A stretch of 64,000 nt of DNA from a bacterium (GTDB lineage Bacteria > Oederibacteriota > JAAXVQ01 > JAUVAV01): the NCBI GenBank assembly GCA_021108215.1, contig JAIORK010000039.1:22112-86111 (forward strand). Direction: 5' to 3'. How positions within the stretch are numbered: position 1 is the first letter of the stretch; each line of letters begins with the position of its first letter. Of the stretch, positions 28,301 to 36,432 are shown piece by piece. The notes under the pieces are model-generated. The model made no database searches, was not told where the DNA came from, and saw nothing but the letters and a program-made list of their open reading frames with translations. The position numbers and the translations under genes are program-made.

Positions 28301-29923
28301 GATGTCTGGCTGGACCGGCCCGACAAGGCAGATTCGGCAGCGACATCGGCGGCAGACATGACCGTGCTTCCCGGACTTAAACTCCTGGTCATCGATGACA
28401 GTGCCACCTCCCTTTCCATTTTCAATACACTGGCTAAAAAACTCCAAATGACCTATGCCACAGTACAATCATTTGAACAGGGGATTGACCGGTTGCAGCG
28501 CGAACATTTTCATATCATCCTGGTGGACCTTCATTTACCGCACTTGGATGTTTCACTTATCCGCAAGCAGCTATCCGCGCACCCGGACCAACCCGCCGCC
28601 CATATTATTGCCCTGGCGACCCATCCGTATCATGAAAAAACCCAGTATGCTGATTATGACGGCATTCTGGTGAAGCCGGTCAGAAAATCCACTTTGGCGT
28701 CCTTAATTTTTACGCTCATCCACCCTGAGCAGGATAACGCTGCGATGGGTAGGTCACTGCTCCAGCGGGACAAACACAGCCGTGTCACCATTCTTGTGGC
28801 CGAGGACAATAAATCCAATCAAGAAATTATGCAAAAAATGCTTGAACACATGGGGCATAAAGTCGATGTTGCCGCAAACGGTCAACAGGTTTTACAGTTG
28901 GTTGAAACCAATCACTATGATCTCATTTTCATGGATATGCAAATGCCAAAAATGGGTGGTCTGGAAGCAGCCTATATTTTGCGGCAAAAAGGCGCGGCCA
29001 TCCCAATCATCGCTTTGACTGCAAATGCGATGATTGGGGACCGGGAAAAATGTATTATATCCGGCATGAACGACTATATCAGCAAACCTGTCAAACGCGA
29101 TACCATTATTGATATGCTCAACAGCTACACAAATTTACAATCATTTACCGACATCCCGGAAATACTCCGCATCCTGTTCGTAGGTGAAGATGATTCGATT
29201 ATCCATAAATTTCATGAGGCATTCCACAAAGCATTCCCCATGGCAACCAGCCGAAAAACCACCAATGGTATTGAAGCAAGTGTCTTGTTCGGAAGCTTTT
29301 TCCCCAATTTGCTGGTGATTGACTTATACATGAAACAATTTAATGCCTTCGCCATGATCAACTTTATTAAATCGGAGACGCGTTATGCCAACACGCACAT
29401 CATTGCCTACAATGCCCAAAGCATGAACACGACCTCCATCCAAACCCTGCGCAATATGGGGGTCGCGGTCGTCCTCACCCAAAACGTCAATACCGCCAAT
29501 TTAATCTCACTGGCCAAGCAGCTTTTCTCCAATGCCTATTCCATGCACACCATGGAGGCTGCCACGGATGTTTCTCTGGTCGAATCCATCAGTTGTGATT
29601 TGGGAATTAGCTGCGAAGATTACTATGATATTTTAAAAATATTTCTTAAGAACACACCGGATAAAATAAAAAACTTAAAAATCGCTTTGGATGCTAAAGA
29701 CAGTAAAAAATCCCGTGATGCCGCCCATTCCATTAAAAGCAGTGCTTTGTCTTTGCGCTTGCATACCATCGCCGAACCGGCCAGCCGTCTGGAACGGCTG
29801 GTCATGGAAAATACTTTTCTAAATACCGCCCCGCTTTTCAGCACCCTGCAAAATGCCTTTGAAGCAGTCCGCCTTACCCTGGTCCCGCCAACTTACAGAC
29901 ATGCCGAGACGCCACCGAGCTAA
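25361..29923 (+). CDS. Hybrid sensor histidine kinase: PAS-GAF-PAS-PAS-PAS-HisKA-HATPase-REC-REC-REC-HPt
   Basis: The protein is 1520 aa with no membrane segment. After a basic Lys/Pro-rich start (1-45) come a PAS/PAC (~48-170), a GAF-like domain (~175-335) and three PAS/PAC units (~340-465, 470-595, 600-720). HisKA has the phospho-acceptor His at ~768 (NVSHEIRTPMNSILGF). The HATPase has NLLGNAVKF, EDTGIGI and GTGLGLAI. Three receivers follow: one with LVDLHLPHLD, a canonical one (FMDMQMPKMGG, SKPVKR), and a degenerate one in which the conserved Lys is Gln (VVLTQNV). An HPt closes the protein (AAHSIKSSALSL). This allows a complete internal phosphorelay; the output partner is unknown. GGAAGCAAA precedes the start. 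Confidence 0.94.
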   Translation: MGNKKKTPSKKTTAPPAKKASAVQKCPQRVSQQTDPGKNKKNQPPLIFNNETQLRMTLDSVPIGFWEWHKKNNIRVSADFFSLLGHPNKSAQTTTLLSLIKLLHPDDRETTQLIISDHLKRKTDQFKLETRILDQKKRWQWIALHGCVVKSGQTKKPLHITGTCQNITQQKMTEYLDDLQKNIAVSLSACNNAAEAVQSGIKFSLKFPGIDACGLYLSDAKGGLALQGHHGLTPAFVKASRYHAPNSPEVKQISQGIPIFQKFYRDALTPSKKNTYSKERLKFLMRLPIMQQKSILGCFALASHVHDHFSTQLIDNLCTFAVQLGNTLLRLQTLSALAQSEAQYRVMHEQSPLGIAVYNSEGHFIRANQAADAFFGIQGKRKFIQHNLLKNPELPQDIKRTLIQKKSAHWIYTTHFHRKKKRRINEPAAGNNYFDIQVTYFGTTPPEHASGYFVQIQDITERIAAQEALKQNEERFRIAAEVTSDFIYEWDIATDHLTWFGEFDKTLGYSPMEIPRTIAGRAKLIHPEDVRQLSRSVEEHRIATGEINDEYRVRTKDGHWRIWADRGAPVLNENGCPIKWIGGCRDITDQKTAETALQEAKFRFEAVIQNTPEIAVQGFSREGILCHWNKASESFYGFTSQEILGKHFKNSFLPGEAGTAFENKLAQIFRKGHSLPPEEWQITKKNGNIIWIYSSTFPIFFEGRVVEVFCMGVDITARKAAEDELRLSRDLTEETNLELEQTLVNVSDLARQAAIADAAKSQFLANVSHEIRTPMNSILGFAEMLLDSELSLEQRSSIETIVTSTETLMTLINDILDLSKVEAGQIELEKIPVDLESIIFETCEMVRGKANRKPIEILCHIDDLPDGLLGDPNRIRQILINLLGNAVKFTHQGEVLTKVQVIGRKNKLVNIRLTVEDTGIGITEDKLNSIFEPFTQADGSTSRLYGGTGLGLAISQKIVQLMQGKLTVNTKTGKGSAFHLDVWLDRPDKADSAATSAADMTVLPGLKLLVIDDSATSLSIFNTLAKKLQMTYATVQSFEQGIDRLQREHFHIILVDLHLPHLDVSLIRKQLSAHPDQPAAHIIALATHPYHEKTQYADYDGILVKPVRKSTLASLIFTLIHPEQDNAAMGRSLLQRDKHSRVTILVAEDNKSNQEIMQKMLEHMGHKVDVAANGQQVLQLVETNHYDLIFMDMQMPKMGGLEAAYILRQKGAAIPIIALTANAMIGDREKCIISGMNDYISKPVKRDTIIDMLNSYTNLQSFTDIPEILRILFVGEDDSIIHKFHEAFHKAFPMATSRKTTNGIEASVLFGSFFPNLLVIDLYMKQFNAFAMINFIKSETRYANTHIIAYNAQSMNTTSIQTLRNMGVAVVLTQNVNTANLISLAKQLFSNAYSMHTMEAATDVSLVESISCDLGISCEDYYDILKIFLKNTPDKIKNLKIALDAKDSKKSRDAAHSIKSSALSLRLHTIAEPASRLERLVMENTFLNTAPLFSTLQNAFEAVRLTLVPPTYRHAETPPS

Positions 29924-29940
29924 TTCTTTGAAAACTTTTT

Positions 29941-30098
29941 AGTCGATCCTGAAAAAGTCAAATTGGAACTCATTTCTCAATGAAACCCGGTCAACCAATT
30001 GAGCAGGCGATAGTAGGGAATGGTCGCGACCATTCCCTACTACCATTCCCTACTATCGGTTGATACCTGTACGCATTATTTCACTCCTATGCCGCAAA
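29941..30098 (-). repeat. Dispersed ~150-bp element, copy A, with nested 28-bp palindrome
   Basis: On the minus strand the element runs from TTTGCGGCATAGGAGTGAAA to AAAGTCAAATTGG-type sequence (seen as its complement) and GGATCGACT. The same ends occur in copies at 42345-42605 and 51369-51501. A perfect 28-bp palindrome (half-site GTAGGGAATGGTCG) sits at 30013-30040, followed by a partial duplicate of its arm. It lies between the convergent kinase and DUF190 genes. Confidence 0.85.
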
Positions 30099-30117
30099 TC
30101 CGGCAAAATCCGTACCA

Positions 30118-30453
30118 TCAAACCGTTGCTTGAGGATAGGCGATCACCCGAACATCTTCTAGTGTTACCATCCCTTCGTGCATCATGCCATCCAGCTCAG
30201 GTAAAAACGCTTCAATTTTTCCGGATGTGTCCACCATTTCCACAATCATCGGAAGGTCTTCGGAAATACGCAATATTTTTGCGGAATGCATGTGGCTTTG
30301 AGCACCAAACCCCAGCACCCCCTTGAGTACCGTCGCACCGGCCAATTTCTGTTTCCGTGCCGCCTGCACAATTGCTTCAAAAAGCGGTTTCCCCTTGTGC
30401 TTCTCCTTTTCACCGAAAAAAATCCGCAATAAAGTCATCTCCTGTTTAATCAT
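30118..30453 (-). CDS. DUF190 (PII-like fold) protein next to the fluoride channel
   Basis: The 111-aa protein matches DUF190: TLLRIFFGEKEKHKGKPL, LAGATVLKGVLGFG, SEDLPMIVEMVD, LEDVRVIAY. It has the small alpha/beta PII-like fold and is often encoded with CrcB/Fluc fluoride channels, as here (15 bp downstream of crcB). A regulatory role for the channel is inferred, not shown. The start at 30453 follows GGAGAACGGGGA. Confidence 0.9.
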   Translation of the reverse strand: MIKQEMTLLRIFFGEKEKHKGKPLFEAIVQAARKQKLAGATVLKGVLGFGAQSHMHSAKILRISEDLPMIVEMVDTSGKIEAFLPELDGMMHEGMVTLEDVRVIAYPQATV

Positions 30454-30468
30454 TCCCCGTTCTCCTTT

Positions 30469-30846
30469 TCAAACAAGTTTCCCGATCATGAGGCCGGCTA
30501 TAAGAAATAAAACCCCGGAAATATTTTGGGCCAGCATATTGGTTGCCGCCAGCAGCCACTCTGAGTCCTGAAGTAAAGCCTGGGTCTCAAACACAAATGT
30601 TGAAAAAGTTGTAAACGCCCCCATAAAACCGACCAACACGATGGTCCGGATATCGCTGGATATCTGAAACCGATTCTCCACAATCGCCCAGACCACGCCA
30701 AACATCAAACATCCGGTGATATTCACCACCAAAGTTCCCCAGGGAAAACTACCGCTGCTGCTCCGCTGTACGATTCCCGACAACCCATATCGGCTAAGTG
30801 TTCCCAATCCACCGGCCAATGCCACCAAGAGAAGTTTCATTATCAT
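30469..30846 (-). CDS. crcB: Fluoride channel CrcB/Fluc
   Basis: The protein is 125 aa with four membrane helices, starting at 30846 (MIMKLLLVAL) after AAAGGAGCGGACGC. The family motifs are present: GGLGTLSRYGLSG, LVVNITGCLMFG and GFMGAFTTFSTFVFET. Fluc channels work as antiparallel dimers that expel fluoride. I looked for a fluoride riboswitch in the 160 bp upstream and did not find a convincing one. Confidence 0.94.
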   Translation of the reverse strand: MIMKLLLVALAGGLGTLSRYGLSGIVQRSSSGSFPWGTLVVNITGCLMFGVVWAIVENRFQISSDIRTIVLVGFMGAFTTFSTFVFETQALLQDSEWLLAATNMLAQNISGVLFLIAGLMIGKLV

Positions 30847-31009
30847 GCGTCCGCTCCTTTTTTTAGGCACCTTGATATTTTAAGCATCCCGGTCGCCTTT
30901 GCCGCCTGTTTTTTCAAATAAATCATTACATTCATGTTATTTTTTGGTATTATAGTACATTATTACTCCATCGAAAAATACCCAATAGTTTTCTTTTACC
31001 GGAGTGTTT

Positions 31010-32851
31010 ATGGCATACCTTCCAAAAAACAATGCAACAAAGTTAAAAACAGCTTCAAAATTAAAAGCCGTTGACAAACGTATGCCCCTAAAAAAAAGCA
31101 AACAAAATCAACCGGATTTCATAAATTTTTTTAAAACATTTTTAAAAAACACCCATCCGGATTCCTATGCCGGTCTTTTAACCGAAATTCTCACCTTGAG
31201 CCGGATGGCAATTATCATTACGGATAAAAAAGGCACCATCAAATTTGTCAATGATCAATTTTCCCAAAGCTGCCACGCGAAAACACAAACATTTTTAGGA
31301 AAAAGCATCACCCTACTGGACCGCCGGCTCAAATCCGGTACTTTTTTCAAACAACTCCTTAAACAATTCCAACAGGGATTTGAAACCCCTCAATCACTGT
31401 CTTTTTCCTCTGGTCTCTGTCGTACCTTTGGCAATCATGCAACAATCACACCCCTGGCAGGCAGCCGGGGAAAACCGCGTTACTTCAGTATTACCTTCAA
31501 AGATAACTCCGGACAAAAACGTTCAGAAAAATTAATCTCTTATATGACTAATTACGATGCGCTCACCGACCTGCCTAATCGCAGCCTTTTCAACCAGCGC
31601 CTTACACTGGCTGTGACAGCTGCCTGTAAAAACAGGCATCAGCTTGCAGTCATTTTATTGGGACTTGATCGTTTTAAAGTTATCAACAATACACTGGGAC
31701 ATTCGGTTGGCGATCAACTCATCCAGGACGTGGGAAAACGCTTGTTGAAAAACCTCGATCCCAAAGACACGCTTGCTCGAATGGGGGGTGATGAATTTTT
31801 ACTGTTATTCCCGGAGGTCCTTTCCTATCAGGAAACGTCCCGCAAAGCTCATCGAATTCTTGCATTATTCAGTAAATCATTCCAATTTGAAAATCAGGAA
31901 ATATTTATCAAAGCCAGTATGGGAATCAGCCTTTTCCCGGAAGACGGCACCGGCCATCAACTGCTTCTGAAAAATGCCGATGCCGCCCTCAATGAAGCCA
32001 AACGGTCAGGCCGCAATCTTTTTAAATTTTATACTGCCAAGCTTGATGCGACCGCGACAGGAGAGCTCACCCTCGAAACTGCACTGCGCCGGGCCCTGGA
32101 ACATGAAGAACTTATTTTACATTATCAGCCGCAGGTCAGTTTCGCCACCGGAAAGATTATCGGCATGGAAGCATTGGTCCGATGGAAACACCCGCAACGC
32201 GGCTTGATCCCCCCAGACAAATTCATCCCTCTGGCTGAGAAAACCGGACTGATTGTCCCCATGGGGAAATGGATTCTAAAAACCGCTTGCAATCAAGTCA
32301 CCCAATGGCACGCACAGGGTTTTTCCTCGCTGCGCATCGCGGTCAATCTTTCGGCCCGGCAATTCCAGGAACCTGAATTGGTCGAAGCGGTGCTTGAAAT
32401 CTGCAAGCAAACCAAACTTGACCCGAAGTTTCTCGAACTGGAAATCACAGAAAGTATCTTTATGAATGATCTTAACATCACCAATATGATTTTACAGTGG
32501 CTCAGTAAAAAAGGGATCACCATTGCGATTGATGATTTCGGCACCGGCTATTCATCATTGACCTATTTAAAACAACTTCCCATCCATACATTGAAAATCG
32601 ATCGGTCTTTTGTCAAAGACTGCCTGACCAATGCCGATGACGCCGCGCTCGTCACCACCATTACCTCCATTGCCAAAAACCTTCATATGAAAATCACCGC
32701 CGAAGGTGTCGAGGAAGAACCCCAGCTTACTTTCCTGCGTGATTTGGGATGCCATGATTTCCAGGGCTACTTTTTTTCCAAACCCCTGCCCGCGCAGGAA
32801 TTCACCACCCTGTTGCTGGAAGGACGCTCCTTGTATGGCTCTCTTTTTTAG
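31010..32851 (+). CDS. PAS-GGDEF-EAL protein (c-di-GMP synthesis/breakdown)
   Basis: The protein is 613 aa, starting at the ATG at 31010 after CCGGAGTGTTT. A basic N-terminus leads into a PAS-like domain (~60-170, AIIITDKKGTIKFVNDQF). GGDEF (~180-345) has an intact active site (RMGGDEFLLLF, near 258), but the inhibitory RxxD site is DPKD. EAL (~360-605) keeps the catalytic residues (MEALVRWKHP, ITESIF, AIDDFGTGYSS, LKIDRSFVKD, TAEGVEEE, GYFFSKPLP). Both activities look possible. No membrane segment is seen. The pseudouridine synthase follows after 30 bp. Confidence 0.94.
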   Translation: MAYLPKNNATKLKTASKLKAVDKRMPLKKSKQNQPDFINFFKTFLKNTHPDSYAGLLTEILTLSRMAIIITDKKGTIKFVNDQFSQSCHAKTQTFLGKSITLLDRRLKSGTFFKQLLKQFQQGFETPQSLSFSSGLCRTFGNHATITPLAGSRGKPRYFSITFKDNSGQKRSEKLISYMTNYDALTDLPNRSLFNQRLTLAVTAACKNRHQLAVILLGLDRFKVINNTLGHSVGDQLIQDVGKRLLKNLDPKDTLARMGGDEFLLLFPEVLSYQETSRKAHRILALFSKSFQFENQEIFIKASMGISLFPEDGTGHQLLLKNADAALNEAKRSGRNLFKFYTAKLDATATGELTLETALRRALEHEELILHYQPQVSFATGKIIGMEALVRWKHPQRGLIPPDKFIPLAEKTGLIVPMGKWILKTACNQVTQWHAQGFSSLRIAVNLSARQFQEPELVEAVLEICKQTKLDPKFLELEITESIFMNDLNITNMILQWLSKKGITIAIDDFGTGYSSLTYLKQLPIHTLKIDRSFVKDCLTNADDAALVTTITSIAKNLHMKITAEGVEEEPQLTFLRDLGCHDFQGYFFSKPLPAQEFTTLLLEGRSLYGSLF

Positions 32852-32881
32852 CCCCAACTTTTGCATACCAAGGTTGGCTTT

Positions 32882-33622
32882 ATGACCTCCTCCGAAAAAA
32901 CCGAAAGAATCTCCAAACTAATGGCTGCGCGTGGTTTGTGTTCACGCCGCGAAGCGGATGCCTTTATTCAAAAGGGCTGGGTCTTTGTCGACAATGTTAA
33001 AATCACTGTATTGGGAACCAAAATCTCACCCTGCCAAACCATAACGCTTTCCCCGGCAGCCCAAGCACACAGCCAACAGCTGATGACGATCCTCTTGAAT
33101 AAACCGATTGAATTTGTCTCCGGCCAACCTGAAAAAGGTTACAAACATGCGCTCTCCCTGATCACGCCGGACCGCTGTCATCATCCGCTAACAAATATCA
33201 ATACCAGCTCCTTCCCCATCAAAAACCTCGCACCGGCCGGCCGGCTGGACATCGACTCCCAAGGACTGCTGGTTTATACCCAAGACGGCAGAATCGCCCG
33301 GCAATTGATCGGTGCCGACTCACCCATTGAAAAAGAGTACCTGGTCCGTGTCACCGGCATCATCACACCCGGAATCTTAAACCGCCTGCGTCACGGACTT
33401 TCCCTGGATGGCAAAAAACTTAAACCGGCGGTCATTACCCAGCGCCATGCGAATCTGCTGCAATTTATTCTTCATGAAGGACGAAAACGCCAAATACGGC
33501 GGATGTGTGAAAAAATTGATCTACAAGTTACCGGACTCAAACGTGTCAGAATTGGCAGGATTGTGTTAGGCGGGTTGCCTGTGGGCAAATGGCGGCAATT
33601 GGCCCCGCACGAACGTTTTTGA
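32882..33622 (+). CDS. Pseudouridine synthase, RsuA/RluB/RluF family
   Basis: The protein is 246 aa, starting at 32882 (MTSSEKTERIS); the frame could extend to a TTG seven codons upstream. An N-terminal S4 RNA-binding domain (RISKLMAARGLCSRREADAF) precedes the catalytic domain with the key Asp in APAGRLDIDSQGLLVYTQDG, plus EKEYLVRVTG and HEGRKRQIRRMCEKIDLQVTGL. It isomerises uridine in rRNA. Which site (RluB, RluE, RluF or RsuA) cannot be decided from motifs. The MiaA gene nearby is another RNA-modification enzyme, but on the other strand. Confidence 0.9.
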   Translation: MTSSEKTERISKLMAARGLCSRREADAFIQKGWVFVDNVKITVLGTKISPCQTITLSPAAQAHSQQLMTILLNKPIEFVSGQPEKGYKHALSLITPDRCHHPLTNINTSSFPIKNLAPAGRLDIDSQGLLVYTQDGRIARQLIGADSPIEKEYLVRVTGIITPGILNRLRHGLSLDGKKLKPAVITQRHANLLQFILHEGRKRQIRRMCEKIDLQVTGLKRVRIGRIVLGGLPVGKWRQLAPHERF

Positions 33623-33625
33623 CCC

Positions 33626-35200
33626 TCAGGGCGCTACTTTAATATCCAAAACATCGCTCATCTCAGTTTCCTGACCCTCACGATCCAAAGCAGTTAACGC
33701 ATACCGCCAAAGACCCGGCTTTAAATCACGCATATAGAGATGCGTTTTTTTTGTAGAGCGTTTATTTATTTTTTTAAATTTTCCGTTTTTCCCGCGCGCC
33801 TGATAGAGATGATACCGCCGCCACAACATCCCATCCACCCAAAAAATAATCAGACCCTGCTTGGTCTTTTGATACCGTGGTTTGTCAGGCACAACATTTA
33901 TATCCACGAAAAGTTTATTCATTTGATTGAGTCCCGCTTGCACATTGTTCAATCGAATGTAACTCTCATCCAATTGCAGGATCAATTTTTGTTCTTCATC
34001 CTTTGCCAGAGCCAACTGCGCTTTCAATGCAACAATCTCTTTTTTATACGCATTATTTGCATCATACCAGCGATAGGTGAACCACCCGCCCAAACCCGCA
34101 CCGACGAGCATCCCCAAAAGAACGACACTGCCAATCAGCCACACCGGATGCCGGCGCTTTTTTTCCGGCATGACCCGACGGTTCCCGGTTTTCTGAAGCG
34201 GCACAGTCGGCGGACTCCCGACAGTTGCACTTGGCGTGATTTTCTGCTTCGTTTCCGCCAGAATCGGCTGAACCGGGGCGGATGCAGCGGGACTCGTTTT
34301 TGAACTTAAAGGCCGGGCTTCTCTGTTTACCGTCGATTGCGATACCGTTACCTCCGGACGATGGTTGGGATGCCTATCCTGATGGGGTTGCTGTCTTTCG
34401 GGCAATGGATTGGTTTGGCCGGGGGACGGCGAAGACGGCGCGGTAGGTGTTTCAGGTCCCGCTTCCGGCACTGCCGGTGTTATGCTTTTTTGAATTTTGG
34501 GTAATTCTGCCAAGTTTTGTTTTTCAGTGTTTTTCACCGACAAACCCATCCCCCCAAAAGCTTGTTCAACTTTTTCCGGAATGACGGCATCAGGTTCTTT
34601 CTGCGCACTCCCGGGAACCGGTTGTTTTCCAAAAACCGGCGCCGCAGCTCCGGATGCGCCGGCCGGCTGTTTCGCTGCATCGCTCCCCGGGTCCCTTTGT
34701 TTGGAAACACCGGCCTCCGCAGCATCTACAGCCTTTTTCCTTTGATCTCCGGCATAATGCTGATTTTCTTCATGCAGTGTGTGTGACATGGCGGAAATTT
34801 TTTGTAACATACTGGAAATTTTTCCCGGTTGGTCATCCATGGGTGTGCCCGGTTTTTGTCCTGCGATGGCACTCTCAAAATCATTGGATTTCCCAACTTG
34901 TTTTTCCGGTACAGGTATTGATTTTTTTTCATCCGCCGTCTGGTTCTGAAACAGAGAAACCTGTATTTTTCTTTTGGCAACGCCATCAGCAGCATTTTTT
35001 CCATTGGGCGGCGATTTTCGTATGGTGACCTTGATTTCAGACACCGGCTTCCGTTCCGCAGGGGATTTTGACCGCGCTGATATGCTGTTGCCAACCGGTA
35101 CGCGCGGCACACTTTTTTTATCACCCGCGCCTATATTTTTTATCGGCTTTTTCCCATTCGGCAAAGCCTGTTTGTCTGGTTTTTCCGGTTCTTTTCGCAT
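33626..35200 (-). CDS. Unknown membrane protein with long disordered N-terminus and Fn3-like end
   Basis: The protein is 524 aa. Residues 1-~340 are low-complexity, rich in Lys, Pro, Ala and Ser, and surely disordered. One membrane helix follows (~348-370, HPVWLIGSVVLLGMLVGAGLGG), then a coiled coil (VALKAQLALAKDEEQKLILQL) and an ~85-aa beta-type end resembling a fibronectin III fold (GLIIFWVDGML, YHLYQARGKNGKFKKI, GLWRYALTALDREGQETE). A cytoplasmic tail with an extracytoplasmic binding domain is likely. I do not recognise the family. It converges on the pseudouridine synthase with a 3-bp gap. Confidence 0.75.
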   Translation of the reverse strand: MRKEPEKPDKQALPNGKKPIKNIGAGDKKSVPRVPVGNSISARSKSPAERKPVSEIKVTIRKSPPNGKNAADGVAKRKIQVSLFQNQTADEKKSIPVPEKQVGKSNDFESAIAGQKPGTPMDDQPGKISSMLQKISAMSHTLHEENQHYAGDQRKKAVDAAEAGVSKQRDPGSDAAKQPAGASGAAAPVFGKQPVPGSAQKEPDAVIPEKVEQAFGGMGLSVKNTEKQNLAELPKIQKSITPAVPEAGPETPTAPSSPSPGQTNPLPERQQPHQDRHPNHRPEVTVSQSTVNREARPLSSKTSPAASAPVQPILAETKQKITPSATVGSPPTVPLQKTGNRRVMPEKKRRHPVWLIGSVVLLGMLVGAGLGGWFTYRWYDANNAYKKEIVALKAQLALAKDEEQKLILQLDESYIRLNNVQAGLNQMNKLFVDINVVPDKPRYQKTKQGLIIFWVDGMLWRRYHLYQARGKNGKFKKINKRSTKKTHLYMRDLKPGLWRYALTALDREGQETEMSDVLDIKVAP

Positions 35201-35487
35201 AATACTTTTCTAACCTTTCCGAAATTATGAGGGTTCTTTTAATCCCGCTCCGAAGCATACGCCGGGTAATCCGGGAATAAATGCGTTTTGACGCTTCGCG
35301 GGATGTCGCCTGCCAAACCGGCGTGTGACGCAAGGTCAAAAGGAATGCCACGGGCTTGCCCCAACCAAAAAAATCATGGAAACAGGGAACTTCCTTTGGT
35401 TGCCCGTTACGTTCCATCTTACGCGATCCGGGGCAATAAACAAAATATAAAATAGCGGCAAAACGATTCCTGCCCGCGCAACGGTGG

Positions 35488-36420
35488 TTACGCAACCATC
35501 AGCTGATTATCCTTTAAAAGCTGACAAACCTCATTCCAATTACCCTGACGGATCCAATGAATCGCGCTCCCCTTTTTTTCCATGCGTCGGAACCAGGTTT
35601 CCTGACGCTTGGCAAATTTACAGATTGCCCGGCCTAATTGTTCCTGCAACATCTCACGGGAAGAAATAGTTCCCCGCAAATAATCGGAACAATACCGGTA
35701 TTCCAGACCCAAACCGCGCAGCCGTTCCCATGAAATCCCATTTTGCTGAAGCTCCGCCACCTCTTCCAGCATGCCTGCTTCCATGCGTACCTGTAAACGC
35801 TTATAAATCCGTTCCCGAAGTAAGGTACGCTCCCACTGCACTCCGATGACCAAGGCCCGTATGGCCGGGCCTGCCTGCGATGTCATCTCCCGGTTGGATT
35901 CCGAAATTTCAATCGCACGAATCAAGCGTGCGCGCGTGGTAAAATCGGTGGTATTGTGCAGGTGTTTGTTAATTTTTTTTAAACGCGCTGTCAATTCATG
36001 TATCGATAATTTTCCCAACATCTCCCGCAGCTCGGGGTTTTCCCCGACTTCCGCCAAGGCATACCCGCGAAGCACGGATTCCAGATACAACCCTGTCCCG
36101 CCGGTCAACACCGGCATGACCCCTCTTTGGCGACAATCAGAAAAAACCGAATGGAAGGCTTGTTGGAAATGAAAAACACTAAATTCCGTTTCCAGCCCCA
36201 CATGATTAATTAAATGACAGGGAATTGTCTTGCCGGACAGCCGGTATTCCTCCAAATCCTTACCCGCGCCAATATCCAACCCTCGATAAATCTGACGCGA
36301 ATCTGCAGAAATAATTTCACCCTGAACGTGCCATGCAATCCGCGCACCCAAACGCGTCTTGCCGGAAGCCGTGGGTCCTAAAACAACAATTAAATTTTTT
36401 CCTTCACCCGAAACCATCAT
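35488..36420 (-). CDS. miaA: tRNA dimethylallyltransferase MiaA
   Basis: The protein is 310 aa, the usual length. It transfers a dimethylallyl group to N6 of A37 in tRNAs reading UNN codons. Motifs: P-loop VVLGPTASGKTRLG, ISADSRQIYRGLDIGAGK, GGTGLYLESVLRG, TRARLIRAIEI, and RLRGLGLEYRY. GAAGGGA precedes the tandem ATGs at 36420. It follows the TPR gene by 12 bp, so it probably shares the TonB operon transcript. The 287 bp downstream, up to 35201, hold no convincing gene. Confidence 0.95.
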   Translation of the reverse strand: MMVSGEGKNLIVVLGPTASGKTRLGARIAWHVQGEIISADSRQIYRGLDIGAGKDLEEYRLSGKTIPCHLINHVGLETEFSVFHFQQAFHSVFSDCRQRGVMPVLTGGTGLYLESVLRGYALAEVGENPELREMLGKLSIHELTARLKKINKHLHNTTDFTTRARLIRAIEISESNREMTSQAGPAIRALVIGVQWERTLLRERIYKRLQVRMEAGMLEEVAELQQNGISWERLRGLGLEYRYCSDYLRGTISSREMLQEQLGRAICKFAKRQETWFRRMEKKGSAIHWIRQGNWNEVCQLLKDNQLMVA

Positions 36421-36432
36421 TTCCCTTCGTCA

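Noticed and set aside
30847..31003. Possible fluoride riboswitch before crcB
   Set aside because: A GGCGA stretch occurs, but the conserved loop and pseudoknot sequences of the crcB motif are not in the right order.
35121..35495. Minus-strand 124-codon frame downstream of miaA
   Set aside because: It overlaps the well-supported 524-aa gene, has basic, irregular composition and no good ribosome site. No family pattern was seen.
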